From: Asaia platycodi JCM 25414
GTDB taxonomy: Bacteria > Pseudomonadota > Alphaproteobacteria > Acetobacterales > Acetobacteraceae
Direction of reading: 5' to 3'
Assembly (NCBI RefSeq): GCF_000614545.1
Contig: NZ_BAKW01000005.1
Location: 112,606 to 176,605 of the forward strand
DNA: 64,000 nucleotides
Shown here: piece after piece, positions 7,988-17,079 of the stretch
Layout of the letters: each line of letters opens with the position of its first letter
Numbering within the stretch: the stretch's first letter is position 1
Notes under the pieces: generated by a model
The model's database searches: none
The model's input: the letters and a program-made list of their open reading frames with translations, nothing else
Told to the model about the DNA's origin: nothing
Translations under genes and position numbers: made by a program

Positions 7988-8912
7988 TCAGCGCACCCAG
8001 ACGCGGCCCGCGCTCAGCGAAACCCAGATATCGTGTTGGGCAAACCAGTCAGCACCGAGCAGCATATCGACATTATCGCGCATGTCAGACACTGTCAGGA
8101 CCGGGTTTTCCCATATCGGGTTACCGTTTCCGGGCGTCTCTTCTTCAAGATGCAACGCATGGAAGTGGTGCCAGTGATACCAGCGTGCATTGAGATCGAC
8201 CCCACTGGTCACGCCGCCAGGTCCTGACGTAGAGTCTCATCCGTAATGCCCATTGCATGGGCAAAGCGTCGCGAAAGAATGTGAGAGCGTGCGCCGCTGT
8301 CGAGCAGTGCGGTGCCGTCATGGCCATCGAGCGTAAAGGAAACGTTCAGCCGCGTACCCTCGCGTCTGGCCTTCAGCGTCGTATAGCCTGGCTTCCATGA
8401 CGGCGCGATCGCGCAATGGCCGTTCTGTACAGCAGGGCGCCAGAGAGTAAGACGCTGATGGGGCACGTCGAATTCGAGATCGAAATGCTGCAACAGATCG
8501 ACCCCCATCAGACCGGCAATGGGGGGAGTCAAAATCGGCAGGCCCGGCAAGGCACCGAGCGGGATCGAGCGCTGACCCAGAGGGATAATGCCGAGCGACA
8601 GGGCGCGTATCAGCATGTTCGGGGCCAGCTGGCCCCGGCCATTCGGGCCCTGAATGACCGTTGCATGGGCAGGGTCGGGTGTCAGATGCAGGGCGGCGGC
8701 AGCTCGGGCGTGATCAGGCTGCCTTCGGATCCGGTATCGAGAATGAAGCGTGCCTGACGTCCGTCGAGTACGACGGGGGCATTGAGGAACAGCCCGTCAT
8801 TATGCAGTGGGATCTCGGCAATACGCTCAGGCACGCAAGGCGTAGCCATGGCGCGAGAGGGCAGAAGACCGGCCATGATCATGGCGAACAGGGCAAGAGC
8901 GGGGCGCAGCAC
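7988..8912 (-). CDS. Exported protein with two retropepsin-like aspartic protease domains (frame breaks near 8700 and 8211)
   Basis: After a signal peptide (GTG start at 8912, hydrophobic run to AMA) two pepsin-like half units follow. The first has FILDTGSEGSLI and later MGVDLLQHFDLEFD; the second has ALLDSGARSHILS and later DMLLGADWFAQHDIW. These D-T/S-G and G-x-D patterns define retropepsin-like proteases, here duplicated in one chain. Restoring one G at CTG(G)CC near 8700 and one at GCG(G)TG near 8211 joins three frames into about 308 residues. The gene starts 7 bases after xerC. Substrate is unknown. Confidence 0.8.
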
Positions 8913-8918
8913 TTGTTC

Positions 8919-9853
8919 TTATTTCCTTGCGCGTGGGTGAGCTGCCAGACGGCAAGGAGATGGTTTTCGTCAGCCAGCGTGTAGTTTTGGGTCGTAGAAA
9001 GGCTGGCATGGCCCAGAAGTTCCTGTATCGCGCGCAGATCGGCGCCGCCTTCCAGAAGATGGGTGGCGAAGGAATGTCTCAGGCTGTGCGGCGTGGCGCT
9101 GGCATCCAGCCCGCTCTGTTCGCGCCAGAGCTGCATCACACGCCGTGCCACGGCAGGCTGCAGACGCTTGCCGCGCAGACCGACGAAAAGCGGCGCCTCT
9201 GGCGTGGGGCACGGATGATGCCTGCGCCAGGCCGCGAGCGCTTTTGCGACATTGGGCAAGAGCGGCACGAGGCGCTCCTTGCCGCCTTTGCCTATGACAC
9301 GCAGGCCGTTCTCCGCTGCACGGTCATGATCGCGCACATCAAGAGACAAGGCCTCGCCTATGCGCAATCCGGCCCCGTAAAGAAGGGTGAACAGAGCTTC
9401 ATCGCGCGCAGCGCAGAGCGGATGTTCAGCCAGGGCTGCAATCTCGACAGGGGCCGCACGGGCCACATCGCGTGTGAGAGGGCGGGGCAGGCGCTTGCGG
9501 GTTTTCGGCGCGCTCAACTGGCGCAGCGCTGACGCGCTTACTCCATGGGTGGTGTTGAGATAGCGGGTGAAAGACCGCAGGGCCGAGACCCGTCTGGCGC
9601 GTGAGCGGGCTCGTCCATCGGGCGTGCCGTGCTGTTTTTCGGTCCTGCCTGCGTCATAAGCCAGCCAGGCCCGGAAATCGGCCGTGCGGAGGGCGGCAAA
9701 GACCTTCAGATCGGGCTCCTGCCCCAGATGCTCACCCAGAAAGCCGAGTGCCGATGCCACGTCGTTGCGATAGGCGTACACGGTGTTCGGGCTGGCGCGC
9801 TTCTCATGCGCCAGCCAGTCCAGCCAGTTTTCGAGACACTCATGCATCTGCAT
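8919..9853 (-). CDS. xerC: Tyrosine recombinase XerC (frame break near 8947)
   Basis: Site-specific recombinase that resolves chromosome dimers at dif with XerD. The N-terminal SAM-like domain covers about residues 1-110. Catalytic residues are Arg164 (GLRIGEAL), Lys189 (GKGGKER), His256/Arg259 (HSLRH), His282 (LLGHASL) and Tyr291. Without correction the protein runs past its natural end into a Cys-rich tail. Restoring one C in GTC(C)TGGCAG near 8947 gives the usual ending HPRARK with stop TAA 8919-8921, so the gene no longer overlaps the protease gene. It is divergent from priA. XerC is chosen over XerD on general appearance only. Confidence 0.85.
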
Positions 9854-9909
9854 GACGGCGGACCTCGTCTCGGTTAAGAGGACAGGGCAAAAGGGGGCGC
9901 TCAGGCAGC

Positions 9910-12142
9910 ATGACGGAACCGAGCTTAATGAAGCCGATGGCAGATGGCGAGAGAGCGGTGCGTGTCAGCGTTCTGCTCCCTCTGCCTTTTCCGACGCCGC
10001 TCGATTATCTGGCTCCTGAAGGGCATGTTGTGCCCGGCGATCTGGTGAGCGTCCCGCTGGGGCGCCGTCAGGAGACGGGCTGTGTCTGGGATACGCAAAG
10101 CGACGTACCCGCCGATTTCGCTCCGGCGGCGGCGAGGGAGGTCGCCCTTGCCCGACTGAAGCCGATCCTCGGGCGACTCGACATCCCTGCGATTCCGACC
10201 GATCTGCGGCGCTTCATCGACTGGCTGGCGGCCTATACGCTTACCCCTCCAGGCCTTGTGCTGGCCATGGCCATAAGGGCGCGTCACACCCAGCCGACCC
10301 GCGTGCAGCTCGGCTGGGTCAGGGGCGACGCCGATCTCGATGGGCTGCGCATGACAGAAGCCCGACAGCGCGTGCTCGATGCCATAGGAGACGCGCCGCT
10401 CTCGACGGCCGCGCTGACAGAGAAAACAGGCGTTTCTTCCGCAGTGCTGCGCGGCCTCGCCTCGGCGGGTGTGCTGAAAGAAGCGCCGCTCGTCGTGGCA
10501 CCGCTTTTTGCGCCTCCCGATTCAGAGTTTCACCCACCTCACCTGTCAACGGAGCAGCGCGAGGCCGCCGATCATCTGTCAGAAGGCGTCAAGGCGCATC
10601 GTTTTGGCGTTACTCTGCTTGAAGGCGTGACCGGATCGGGCAAGACGGAAGTGTATTTCGAAGCTGTGGCTGCCTGTCTCGCTGCCGGGCGGCAATGTCT
10701 GGTCCTGCTGCCCGAAATCGCACTTTCCACTCAATGGACCGACCGTTTCGCACGCCGCTTCGGGGTTCAGCCCGCTTTGTGGCATTCTGAACTCGGCGGC
10801 AAGAAGCGGCGCGAGACCTGGCATGCCATTGCCCAGGGTCAGGCTGCTGTGGTCGTTGGCGCGCGCTCTGCCCTGTTTCTACCCTTCCCCGATCTTGGTC
10901 TGATTATCGTTGATGAAGAGCACGAATCTGCGTTCAAGCAGGAAGAGGGTGTGACCTATCACGGGCGCGACATGGCCATTGTGCGGGCGCGTCTTTCTGA
11001 TGTGCCGGCGGTACTGGTTTCGGCCACACCCAGCCTCGAAACCCTGACCAATGTGGAAAACGGACGCTACCAGCACGTCACCCTCCATAGCCGTCATGGC
11101 AATGCGACCCTGCCCGATGTCAGGTTGGTCGATATGCGCCGCGCTCCGCCGGAGCGTGGCCAGTTTCTGTCGCCCGAGCTGGTTGCAGCCATCAGCGCGA
11201 CCTTCGAGCGTCAGGAACAGGCCATGCTGTTCCTCAATCGTCGCGGCTACGCGCCGCTCACGCTGTGCCGGGCCTGCGGTCATCGTATGGAATGCCCGAA
11301 TTGTTCAGCCTGGCTTGTGGAGCATCGCGCGCGTCAGATGCTGACCTGCCATCATTGCGGTCATCACGAGGCGCTGCCCGAAACCTGTCCTTCATGCGAT
11401 GCCGAATCCAGCCTCGTAGCGATTGGCCCCGGTATCGAGCGCGTTCACGAAGAAGCGCGGCTGCATTTTCCCGAGGCGCGTATTCTGGTCATGGCCTCCG
11501 ACACGCTCGGCTCGCCCTCAGCGACAGCCGAGGCCGTGCGTCGCATCAGCGATCGCGAGATCGATCTCGTGATCGGTACCCAGATCGTCGCCAAAGGCTG
11601 GCATTTTCCCGATCTGACCCTCGTGGGCGTCGTCGATGCCGATCTCGGGCTGGGCGGGGGCGATTTGCGGGCTGCCGAGCGCACCGTGCAGCTTCTGCAT
11701 CAGGTATCCGGTCGTGCCGGCCGTGCCGACAAGCCCGGCACGGTGCTTCTGCAAAGCTATCTGGGCGATCACCCCGTCATGAAGGCCCTCTCTCAAACGA
11801 CTATCAGCCTTCATGGAGCAGGAATCGGTGCAGAGAAAACCCGGTTTCTGGCCACCATACGGGCGTCTTGCCGCCCTGATTGTCAGCGCGGATTCCGCCG
11901 AAGCCGCCGATCGTCTCGCTGCCATGCTCGGCGCCAGAGCCCCCGAGCTGCCCGGTACGCAGGTGCTTGGTCCAGCCCCCGCACCTCTGGCGGTTCTACG
12001 CGGTCGCCACCGCCGCCGTCTGCTTTTACGCACCCGGCGCAATGTGGCCGTACAGCCAATCCTGCGGCAGTGGCTCGAGGGTGTGAAGCTGACGAGTCAC
12101 GAGCGTATCGACATCGATATCGATCCGATTTCGTTTTTGTAG
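9910..12142 (+). CDS. priA: Primosomal protein N', replication restart helicase (frame breaks near 11790 and 11807)
   Basis: 3'-5' superfamily 2 helicase that reloads the replisome at stalled forks. In order: the N-terminal 3'BD region (PLDYLAPEG, VSVPLGRR), Walker A GVTGSGKTEVY, DEEH box (IIVDEEHESAFKQEE), SATPSLET, the zinc-binding cysteines (CRACG, CPNC, CHHCG, CPSC), GPGIERVHEE, GTQIVAKGWHFP and QVSGRAGRA. The frame then runs on spuriously for 400 bases. Adding one G near 11790 and one at CAG(G)CC 11807 gives SNDYQAFMEQE and a normal end at TAG 12142, about 744 residues. Copy B of the dispersed repeat follows. Confidence 0.93.
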
Positions 12143-12150
12143 CAAAGATA

Positions 12151-12250
12151 CGGGGCGCTGCCCCGTCCCCCGGAAAGGGGCTCGCCCCTTTCATCCCGCA
12201 TGGAGGGTTTCCGGAGAGCGACGGCCCCTTGACGGGTCGGGAGCGGAGCT
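12151..12250. repeat. Dispersed hairpin repeat, copy B
   Basis: The copy lies between convergent priA and the 12271 gene. It starts CGGGGC-GCT-GCCCCG (12151-12165), then GAAAGGGG-CTCG-CCCCTTTC (12173-12192), and goes on into a more degenerate half (GGGTTTCC, GCGACGGCCC). It aligns best with the reverse complement of copy E at 38433-38533, so these two form a second subtype of the family. Confidence 0.75.
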
Positions 12251-12270
12251 TTCTTGTCGGAGAGATTTGC

Positions 12271-12525
12271 TTAGGCAGCCTTGTCTTCGCGCTTGGGCTT
12301 GATGGCCTTGACCACGAACGTAACGATGGCGATGACGGCCAGGGCATGCTGCAAATGCGGGCGCAGCTTCTTGGGGCCGAACATGCTGAGGAAGGTGAGG
12401 CCACCGAGAATGGCTTCTTTCGTCTGCGGCTTGGCAGAGCAGCACATCTTGCTGATGCAGCAGCCCTTTTTGCCTTCTTCCGGGGCGGTCAGTTCGGTGA
12501 CCTTGGCTTTGTTCTTCTTGAACAT
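12271..12525 (-). CDS. Small membrane protein with a CCx4CC motif, function unknown
   Basis: 84 residues starting at ATG 12525, with AGGAGA six bases upstream. The N-terminus is Lys-rich (MFKKNKAK), followed by [12 protein letters not shown], a CC-x4-CC motif that could bind a metal or form disulfides. A hydrophobic segment ([15 protein letters not shown]) comes near the C-terminus before a Lys/Arg tail. In the raw sequence it is fused in frame with the TPR gene upstream, but its own ribosome-binding site and start argue for a separate gene. I recognise no family. Confidence 0.6.
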   Translation of the reverse strand: MFKKNKAKVTELTAPEEGKKGCCISKMCCSAKPQTKEAILGGLTFLSMFGPKKLRPHLQHALAVIAIVTFVVKAIKPKREDKAA

Positions 12526-12595
12526 CGGATTCTCCTTTGACGTCTCTGTCTCATCAAACAGCGCAGACGCGACAGAGTTGAGATCGTGACCTGCT

Positions 12596-13272
12596 TTAAA
12601 TCGGGCGTCCATCCACGGCAGCTGCAATGTCTTCACACGTTTGGCACCGTTACTCGCCAGAGGATCGACAACAAGTACCTGCCGGGCAGCGGCGAGCGCC
12701 GCTTTCATGTCGTGACGCTCCTCTTCCACTTGCGAGAGAAGCTGCCATGATAATGGGTCGTCGGGGTCTTTTTGCAAGGCCACGCCGAGATCGCTGATGG
12801 CGCCTTCGAAATCGCCGGCGGCATAACGCACGCGCGCGCGGCCACGGCGAATGAAGGCCTTGTCGGGTTGCAGGACGAGCGCATTGTCCAGGGCTGCCTC
12901 GGCCTTGCGATAATCATGGGCCTTGAGGCTCGAATCGGCATTTTCGAGCAGGAGGCGCGTGCTGGCCGAGAGGCCCTTCTGGCGCAGGGTCTCGGCGCGC
13001 CGTTCGAGCGCTCGGGCTTCCGGTGCGGTTTTCGCCGCACGCAGTGCCTTGCTGGTTTCAAGCAGCGGGTCGGGCTTCGGCTTGGCGGGGGAAGCGGCCT
13101 TGGCGGAAGGAGCCGACGGGCTGGGCTGGCGAACCGGAGCAGGCGCGGCCCGGGCAGGAGACAGCGCAGAAACGACAAAAGCCGCGCTGCTGAAAAGCAG
13201 ACACGGCCTGACGACGGCCCGGTAAAGGGCCGTGCAATGCGTCAAAACGGGGCGGAAGCTCCGTTCCGGCAT
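12596..13272 (-). CDS. Exported or membrane-anchored TPR-repeat protein (frame break near 12630)
   Basis: Starts at ATG 13272 with an N-terminal hydrophobic segment ([18 protein letters not shown]), then a Pro/Ala/Lys-rich linker, then about three tetratricopeptide repeats ([57 protein letters not shown]). Restoring one G in AAG(G)ACATTGC near 12630 gives a natural C-terminus, [13 protein letters not shown], with stop at 12596-12598, about 225 residues. Without it the frame runs into the next gene. TPRs mediate protein-protein contacts; the partner is unknown. Confidence 0.7.
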
Positions 13273-13282
13273 CAACGGGAGA

Positions 13283-13407
13283 TTAGCCTGGCGTGCTTTC
13301 ATACGCGGGTTCTTCTTGTTGATGACGTAGACGCGACCACGACGACGAACGACGCGGCAATCCTTGTCGCGGAGCTTTGCGGATTTGAGGCTGTTACGGA
13401 TCTTCAT
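13283..13407 (-). CDS. rpmJ: 50S ribosomal protein L36 (frame break near 13287)
   Basis: The first 40 residues are the Acetobacteraceae/alphaproteobacterial form of L36 ([36 protein letters not shown]). The family normally ends MKARQG. Restoring one G in CAG(G)GC gives exactly that ending followed by TAA (13283-13285), so the gene is 41 codons. As read, one missing base fuses L36 with the TPR protein, which would be unlikely for an essential ribosomal protein. Confidence 0.92.
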
Positions 13408-13574
13408 GATAATTTGCTTCCCGGGCCATGCAAGACGAACGGGCGTCGCGCCCGCGAGTGGTGGTCGGAATACTAACCGCCATGGCGGGAGTCAACTCTT
13501 TGCTGCCTTTCTCTGGGCCGAAAGCCTGTATTTTGGACGTTTTCAAAGGGGAGAAACGCAATTATCCTGATTCC

Positions 13575-13967
13575 ATGAAGAAAGTCCTGCCTGTTTTCGC
13601 CGCCCTTTTCCTGGGTCTCCCACTCGCGGCCCAGGCTGCGCCTCATCCTAAAAATGATCCGGCTTCGGTGCTCAACCGGATTCTCGGTGTGCTGCAGACC
13701 GACCCGGATTCGGCCAGCGATACCTGTGTCGAGGCGCTGAAAGAGCTGCACAAGACGCAGGGGATCGTCGCCAATCAGGACACGGATAGCAACAACCAGG
13801 ACGCAGCGGTCGCCCGAGACGTGCTCGAATCCGATTTTGAGGAAACGATCGAGGTCTGCGGCGCCGATGCGCGCAGACTATGCCGCACCAAGAGCGAGAG
13901 CGACCCCAAACTGCCCGCGCTTTGTGCGGCGGCCAAGCCACGACCGCCGAGCGAAAACGACGAGTAG
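13575..13967 (+). CDS. Small exported protein of unknown function
   Basis: The start at ATG 13575 follows from the signal peptide it opens (MKKVLPVFAALFLGLPLAAQAA, cleavage after AQA-A). A longer in-frame start at 13428 would cover the rpmJ promoter region. The mature part of about 108 residues has four cysteines (DTCVEAL, EVCGADARRLCRTK, LCAAAK), a helical look, and a Pro/Glu-rich end. Paired Cys suggests disulfides in the periplasm. It is not assigned to a family. Confidence 0.65.
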   Translation: MKKVLPVFAALFLGLPLAAQAAPHPKNDPASVLNRILGVLQTDPDSASDTCVEALKELHKTQGIVANQDTDSNNQDAAVARDVLESDFEETIEVCGADARRLCRTKSESDPKLPALCAAAKPRPPSENDE

Positions 13968-13978
13968 ACCAGGTTTCA

Positions 13979-13996
13979 GGCCCGGTTTCCCGGGCC
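13979..13996. terminator. Hairpin between convergent genes at 14 kb
   Basis: The GGCCCGG-TTTC-CCGGGCC stem (7 bp) lies between the 13575 gene and convergent ptrB. The downstream sequence is only weakly T-rich, so terminator function is uncertain. Confidence 0.4.
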
Positions 13997-14054
13997 AATA
14001 TGCCGGATCGGCATCCTGACCCGGATTGCGCCCCGCCAGAATGCTTTTGCTCTC

Positions 14055-16137
14055 CTAGAGCGGACGGCGGGCCATGGCCCAGAGGGCGAAACCCTGCACA
14101 TAGGCCACTTCTTCAAGACGCTTGAACCGCCCGGAAGAGCCTCCGTGACCGGCATCCATATTGATGCGGCACAGGAAGGGGCCACCTTGGGCGGTCTCGC
14201 GCAGCTTCGCGATCCATTTTGCAGGTTCCCAATAGGTGACCCGCGGGTCTGACAGACCGCCCATGGCCAGAACCGGCGGATAGGCGACGGGCCGGATGTT
14301 GTCATAGGGCGAATAGCTGGCGATCAGATCATAGGCGTCTGCATCTTCCAGCGGATTGCCCCATTCAGGCCATTCGGGCGGGGTGAGCGGCAGGGTGTCG
14401 TCCGACATCGTGTTCAGCACATCGACGAACGGCACCTGTGCGGCAATGCCGGCAAAGAGAGCCGGGGCGAGATTGGCGACGGCTCCCATCAGCAATCCGC
14501 CAGCCGATCCGCCATGGGCGACGATGCGCCCTTCCTTTCCATAGCCATGCGCGGCGAGGTGGCGCCCGCAGGCGACGAAATCGGTGAAGCTGTTGGGCTT
14601 GTGCTTGCCACGCCCTTGCAGGAACCAGTCCCATCCTTTTTCCGAACCGCCACGGATATGGGCGACAGCATAGATCCAGCCACGATCGACCAGACTGAAA
14701 ACCGAGGTGCTGAACCCGGATTCCATCGAGATGCCATAAGAGCCATAGCCGTAAAGCAGCAGCGGTGCCGTGCCATGCAAGGCGTATCGCGGCGTTTGAG
14801 CACGGTGACCGGAATTTCGGCGCCATCCTGCGCGCGGGCGAAAAGCCGATGCGTTTCATAGAGCGCCGGGTCGTGGCCGGAAGGAACATCGCGTATTTTC
14901 TGCAGCGTCTGGGCGCCGCTTGCCATGTCGACATCGTACCAATGGGCCGGTGTCGTCGGCGATTCATAGATATAGCGCAGGGTGGTGTCGCCATATTCGA
15001 GAAAGCCGAGCAAGGTGAGGTCGAACGCCTCTTCCTTCATGCCGATCGTTTTAGCCCCGTCGCGTATATCGCCCTGTGCGTCATGTTGTGTGACGTGGAT
15101 CTCGATATTGCCGTTCACCCGCTCCGACCAGGCTAGGTGGGTCTTGCACGCGGTTGCGCCGAGCAGGAAGCGGCCCGGCTCATGGGGCACGAAGGGCGTC
15201 CAGTTCTCGCGTGACGGTGCCGTATCCGGCGTTTGCATGAACTGGAAATCGATCGCGTTGCCCGTATTGGTCAGAACGATGAAGCGATCATTCCAATGCG
15301 TGAAGCTGTAGCGCTCGCCACGTATCAGAGGCGATGCGATTTGCGGCATCTGCGTCGCGTCGCTGGCGGGAATGAGAAGCGTTTCGTTCGTATCGTGATC
15401 GCCGCGTTCGATCAGAATCCATTTGCGCGATGCCGTGACGTTCAGGCTGACGAAGAAGCCCGGATCCGTCTCGTCGAATACCAGCACATCCTCACCACCG
15501 GCGAGCGGGCGGCGATAGACCCGTGACGGGCGACCGTTATCGTCACGATAGACCCAGAACAGCCACTGATTATCCGGCGAGATGACAAAGCTGCCCGCCG
15601 CACTCTCGACGGCTGGGGCATAGGCTTCACCTGTTTCGAGGTCGATGCTGTGGAGGCGATAGACTTCCGAGCCTGTGTGTCGGCCGCATAAACGAAGATG
15701 CGGTGATCGTCGGAATGGCGCGTGCCTGCCAGCGCGAAATAGGCATGTTCCTTTGCAAGGGCCTCGACGTCGAGCAAAACCTGTTCGTCCCCTCCGGCGC
15801 GGGGGCGGCGCAGATAGACCGGATGCTGCGCGTCTTTCGCAAAACGCGAAAAATAGAGCCAGTCTCCATCGGGCCAGGGCACTGAATCTTCGGCAGGAGG
15901 AACGCGGCCGATCATTTCCTTCAGCAGCGTTTCACGCAGAGGCGCCATCTCCGCCAGACAATGCTCGGTATAGGTATTTTCCTCGCGCAGGGCCTCGGCG
16001 ATGTCTGTGCGCAGCAGTGACGGGTCGCGCAGTACTTTCTGCCAGTTCTCATCCTTCATCCAGGCATACTCATCATGTCTGACACGGCCAAGCTGGGTGA
16101 TGGAGTGCGGGATGCGCCGGGGAACGGGGGGGATCAT
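14055..16137 (-). CDS. ptrB: Prolyl oligopeptidase family serine peptidase, oligopeptidase B-like (frame breaks near 15672 and 14780)
   Basis: S9 family peptidase cutting small peptides, probably after basic residues as in oligopeptidase B. N-terminal motifs (RRIPHSITQLGRVRHDEYAWMKD, REENTYTEH) and the propeller (DWLYFSRF..HPVYLRR) precede the alpha/beta hydrolase domain with GSYGIS, RGGSEKGWDWFLQGR, nucleophile motif AHGGSAGGLL, ASYSPYDNI and the His segment MDAGHGG. Restoring one G in CAG(G)GCTCGG near 15672 and one base near 14780 joins three frames into about 694 residues, normal for PtrB. Confidence 0.87.
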
Positions 16138-16372
16138 GGCAGAGCCTCGAACTGTAGAAAACAAAGCCGGTACAGTGCGGCAGAACAGGCTGCGCCTCAA
16201 CGTTCTAAAACTTCCTTTCCTTGAAGTTTCGATCGGAGAACAAACCTCTGGCCTGCTCACATGTTACGAAAGGACACGTCCAACATCCTGATTTCATGAT
16301 CGGGAAAGCGCGTTTTAACAGACCCTGTTCCTGGAGCCGGGCCTGAAGAAGAGCAGAATAAGGATCGTTTTC

Positions 16373-16903
16373 ATGTTTTCACGTCATTGCCTCGGCCTCA
16401 CCGCTCTGTGCAGCCTCGTTTTCGTCGGTGCGACGGCCCATGCGCAGCAGGCCCCCGTGCCGTCTGTCGCCCCCGGCACACAGTCCACCGTGATGCCTGC
16501 CGGGTCGATACCCGTGCAGCGCCCAGGCGCGCCTCAAGCCTCAGCCACCATGATGCAGGCCGTCGGTGGCAGTGCTGTCAGCAATGCCGTCTCCACGGCT
16601 GCGACCCCGGGTGTTCTCGATACCTATGGTCTTCCGTCGCTCGACTCCGCCAAGGCAGGTAATCTGGCCGGTCTGGCCAGCTACTGCGTTCGCAAACATC
16701 TCGTGCATGGCACGACCCTGCGCGTTGTCGGTCGTACCCTGGCCAAGCGCCCGGATGTGAAGAACGATCAGTATTATTCGCTGGGTGGCCAGGGTCTGCT
16801 TCAGACCAGCACCAATGTGCCGTTCGACGTCTCGACCCTCGATCTCAGCCACCGTACGCAGCTCTGCGCGCAGGTTGGCCAGCGCGGTCAGGCTTACAAA
16901 TAA
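16373..16903 (+). CDS. Exported DUF2501-family protein
   Basis: 176 residues with a signal peptide (LTALCSLVFVGATAHAQ, cleavage after AHA). After a Pro/Ser/Ala-rich stretch the C-terminal half has the conserved features of DUF2501 (YjjA-like): NLAGLASYCVRK, a central segment with LAKRPDVKNDQYYSLGGQG, and the terminal LCAQVGQRGQA. The function of the family is unknown. It ends in a clear terminator. Confidence 0.75.
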   Translation: MFSRHCLGLTALCSLVFVGATAHAQQAPVPSVAPGTQSTVMPAGSIPVQRPGAPQASATMMQAVGGSAVSNAVSTAATPGVLDTYGLPSLDSAKAGNLAGLASYCVRKHLVHGTTLRVVGRTLAKRPDVKNDQYYSLGGQGLLQTSTNVPFDVSTLDLSHRTQLCAQVGQRGQAYK

Positions 16904-16929
16904 GCCTCATCGAGAGTATTGCGAGGAAG

Positions 16930-16956
16930 GGCCAGTCCGTGAGGACTGGCCTTTTC
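16930..16956 (+). terminator. Rho-independent terminator after the DUF2501 gene
   Basis: A 9-bp perfect stem GGCCAGTCC-GTGA-GGACTGGCC (16930-16951) is followed by TTTTCTGTT. It sits 27 bases after the stop codon and just before repeat copy C. Confidence 0.88.
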
Positions 16957-16966
16957 TGTTCTGAGC

Positions 16967-17075
16967 TCTGCCCCGCTCCCGTCAAAGGACGGTCGTCCTT
17001 TGAAATCCTGTTTGATTTTTAAGGGGGATCGAAGGGGCTTGTCCCTTCGCGGGTCCAGGGCATAGCCCTGGAAGC
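16967..17075. repeat. Dispersed hairpin repeat, copy C
   Basis: This copy lies between convergent DUF2501 and opgH genes. It contains TCAAAGGAC-GGTC-GTCCTTTGA (16982-17003, perfect), CGAAGGG..CCCTTCG (17030-17049) and CCAGGGC-ATA-GCCCTGG (17055-17071, perfect). Its first hairpin is partly lost (CTCTGCCCCG). Confidence 0.8.
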
Positions 17076-17079
17076 ACGT

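Noticed and set aside
8919..9853. Phage or integron integrase
   Set aside because: The motifs and size fit the core recombinase XerC. No attachment-site duplication, tRNA target or other phage genes are adjacent; tRNA-Ala is complete and not duplicated.
9910..12540. PriA frame of 876 codons with a long Arg/Ser-rich C-terminal extension
   Set aside because: The extra 150 or so residues are out-of-frame translation. The true PriA C-terminus is encoded in the adjacent frame up to 12142, and two restored bases join the frames.
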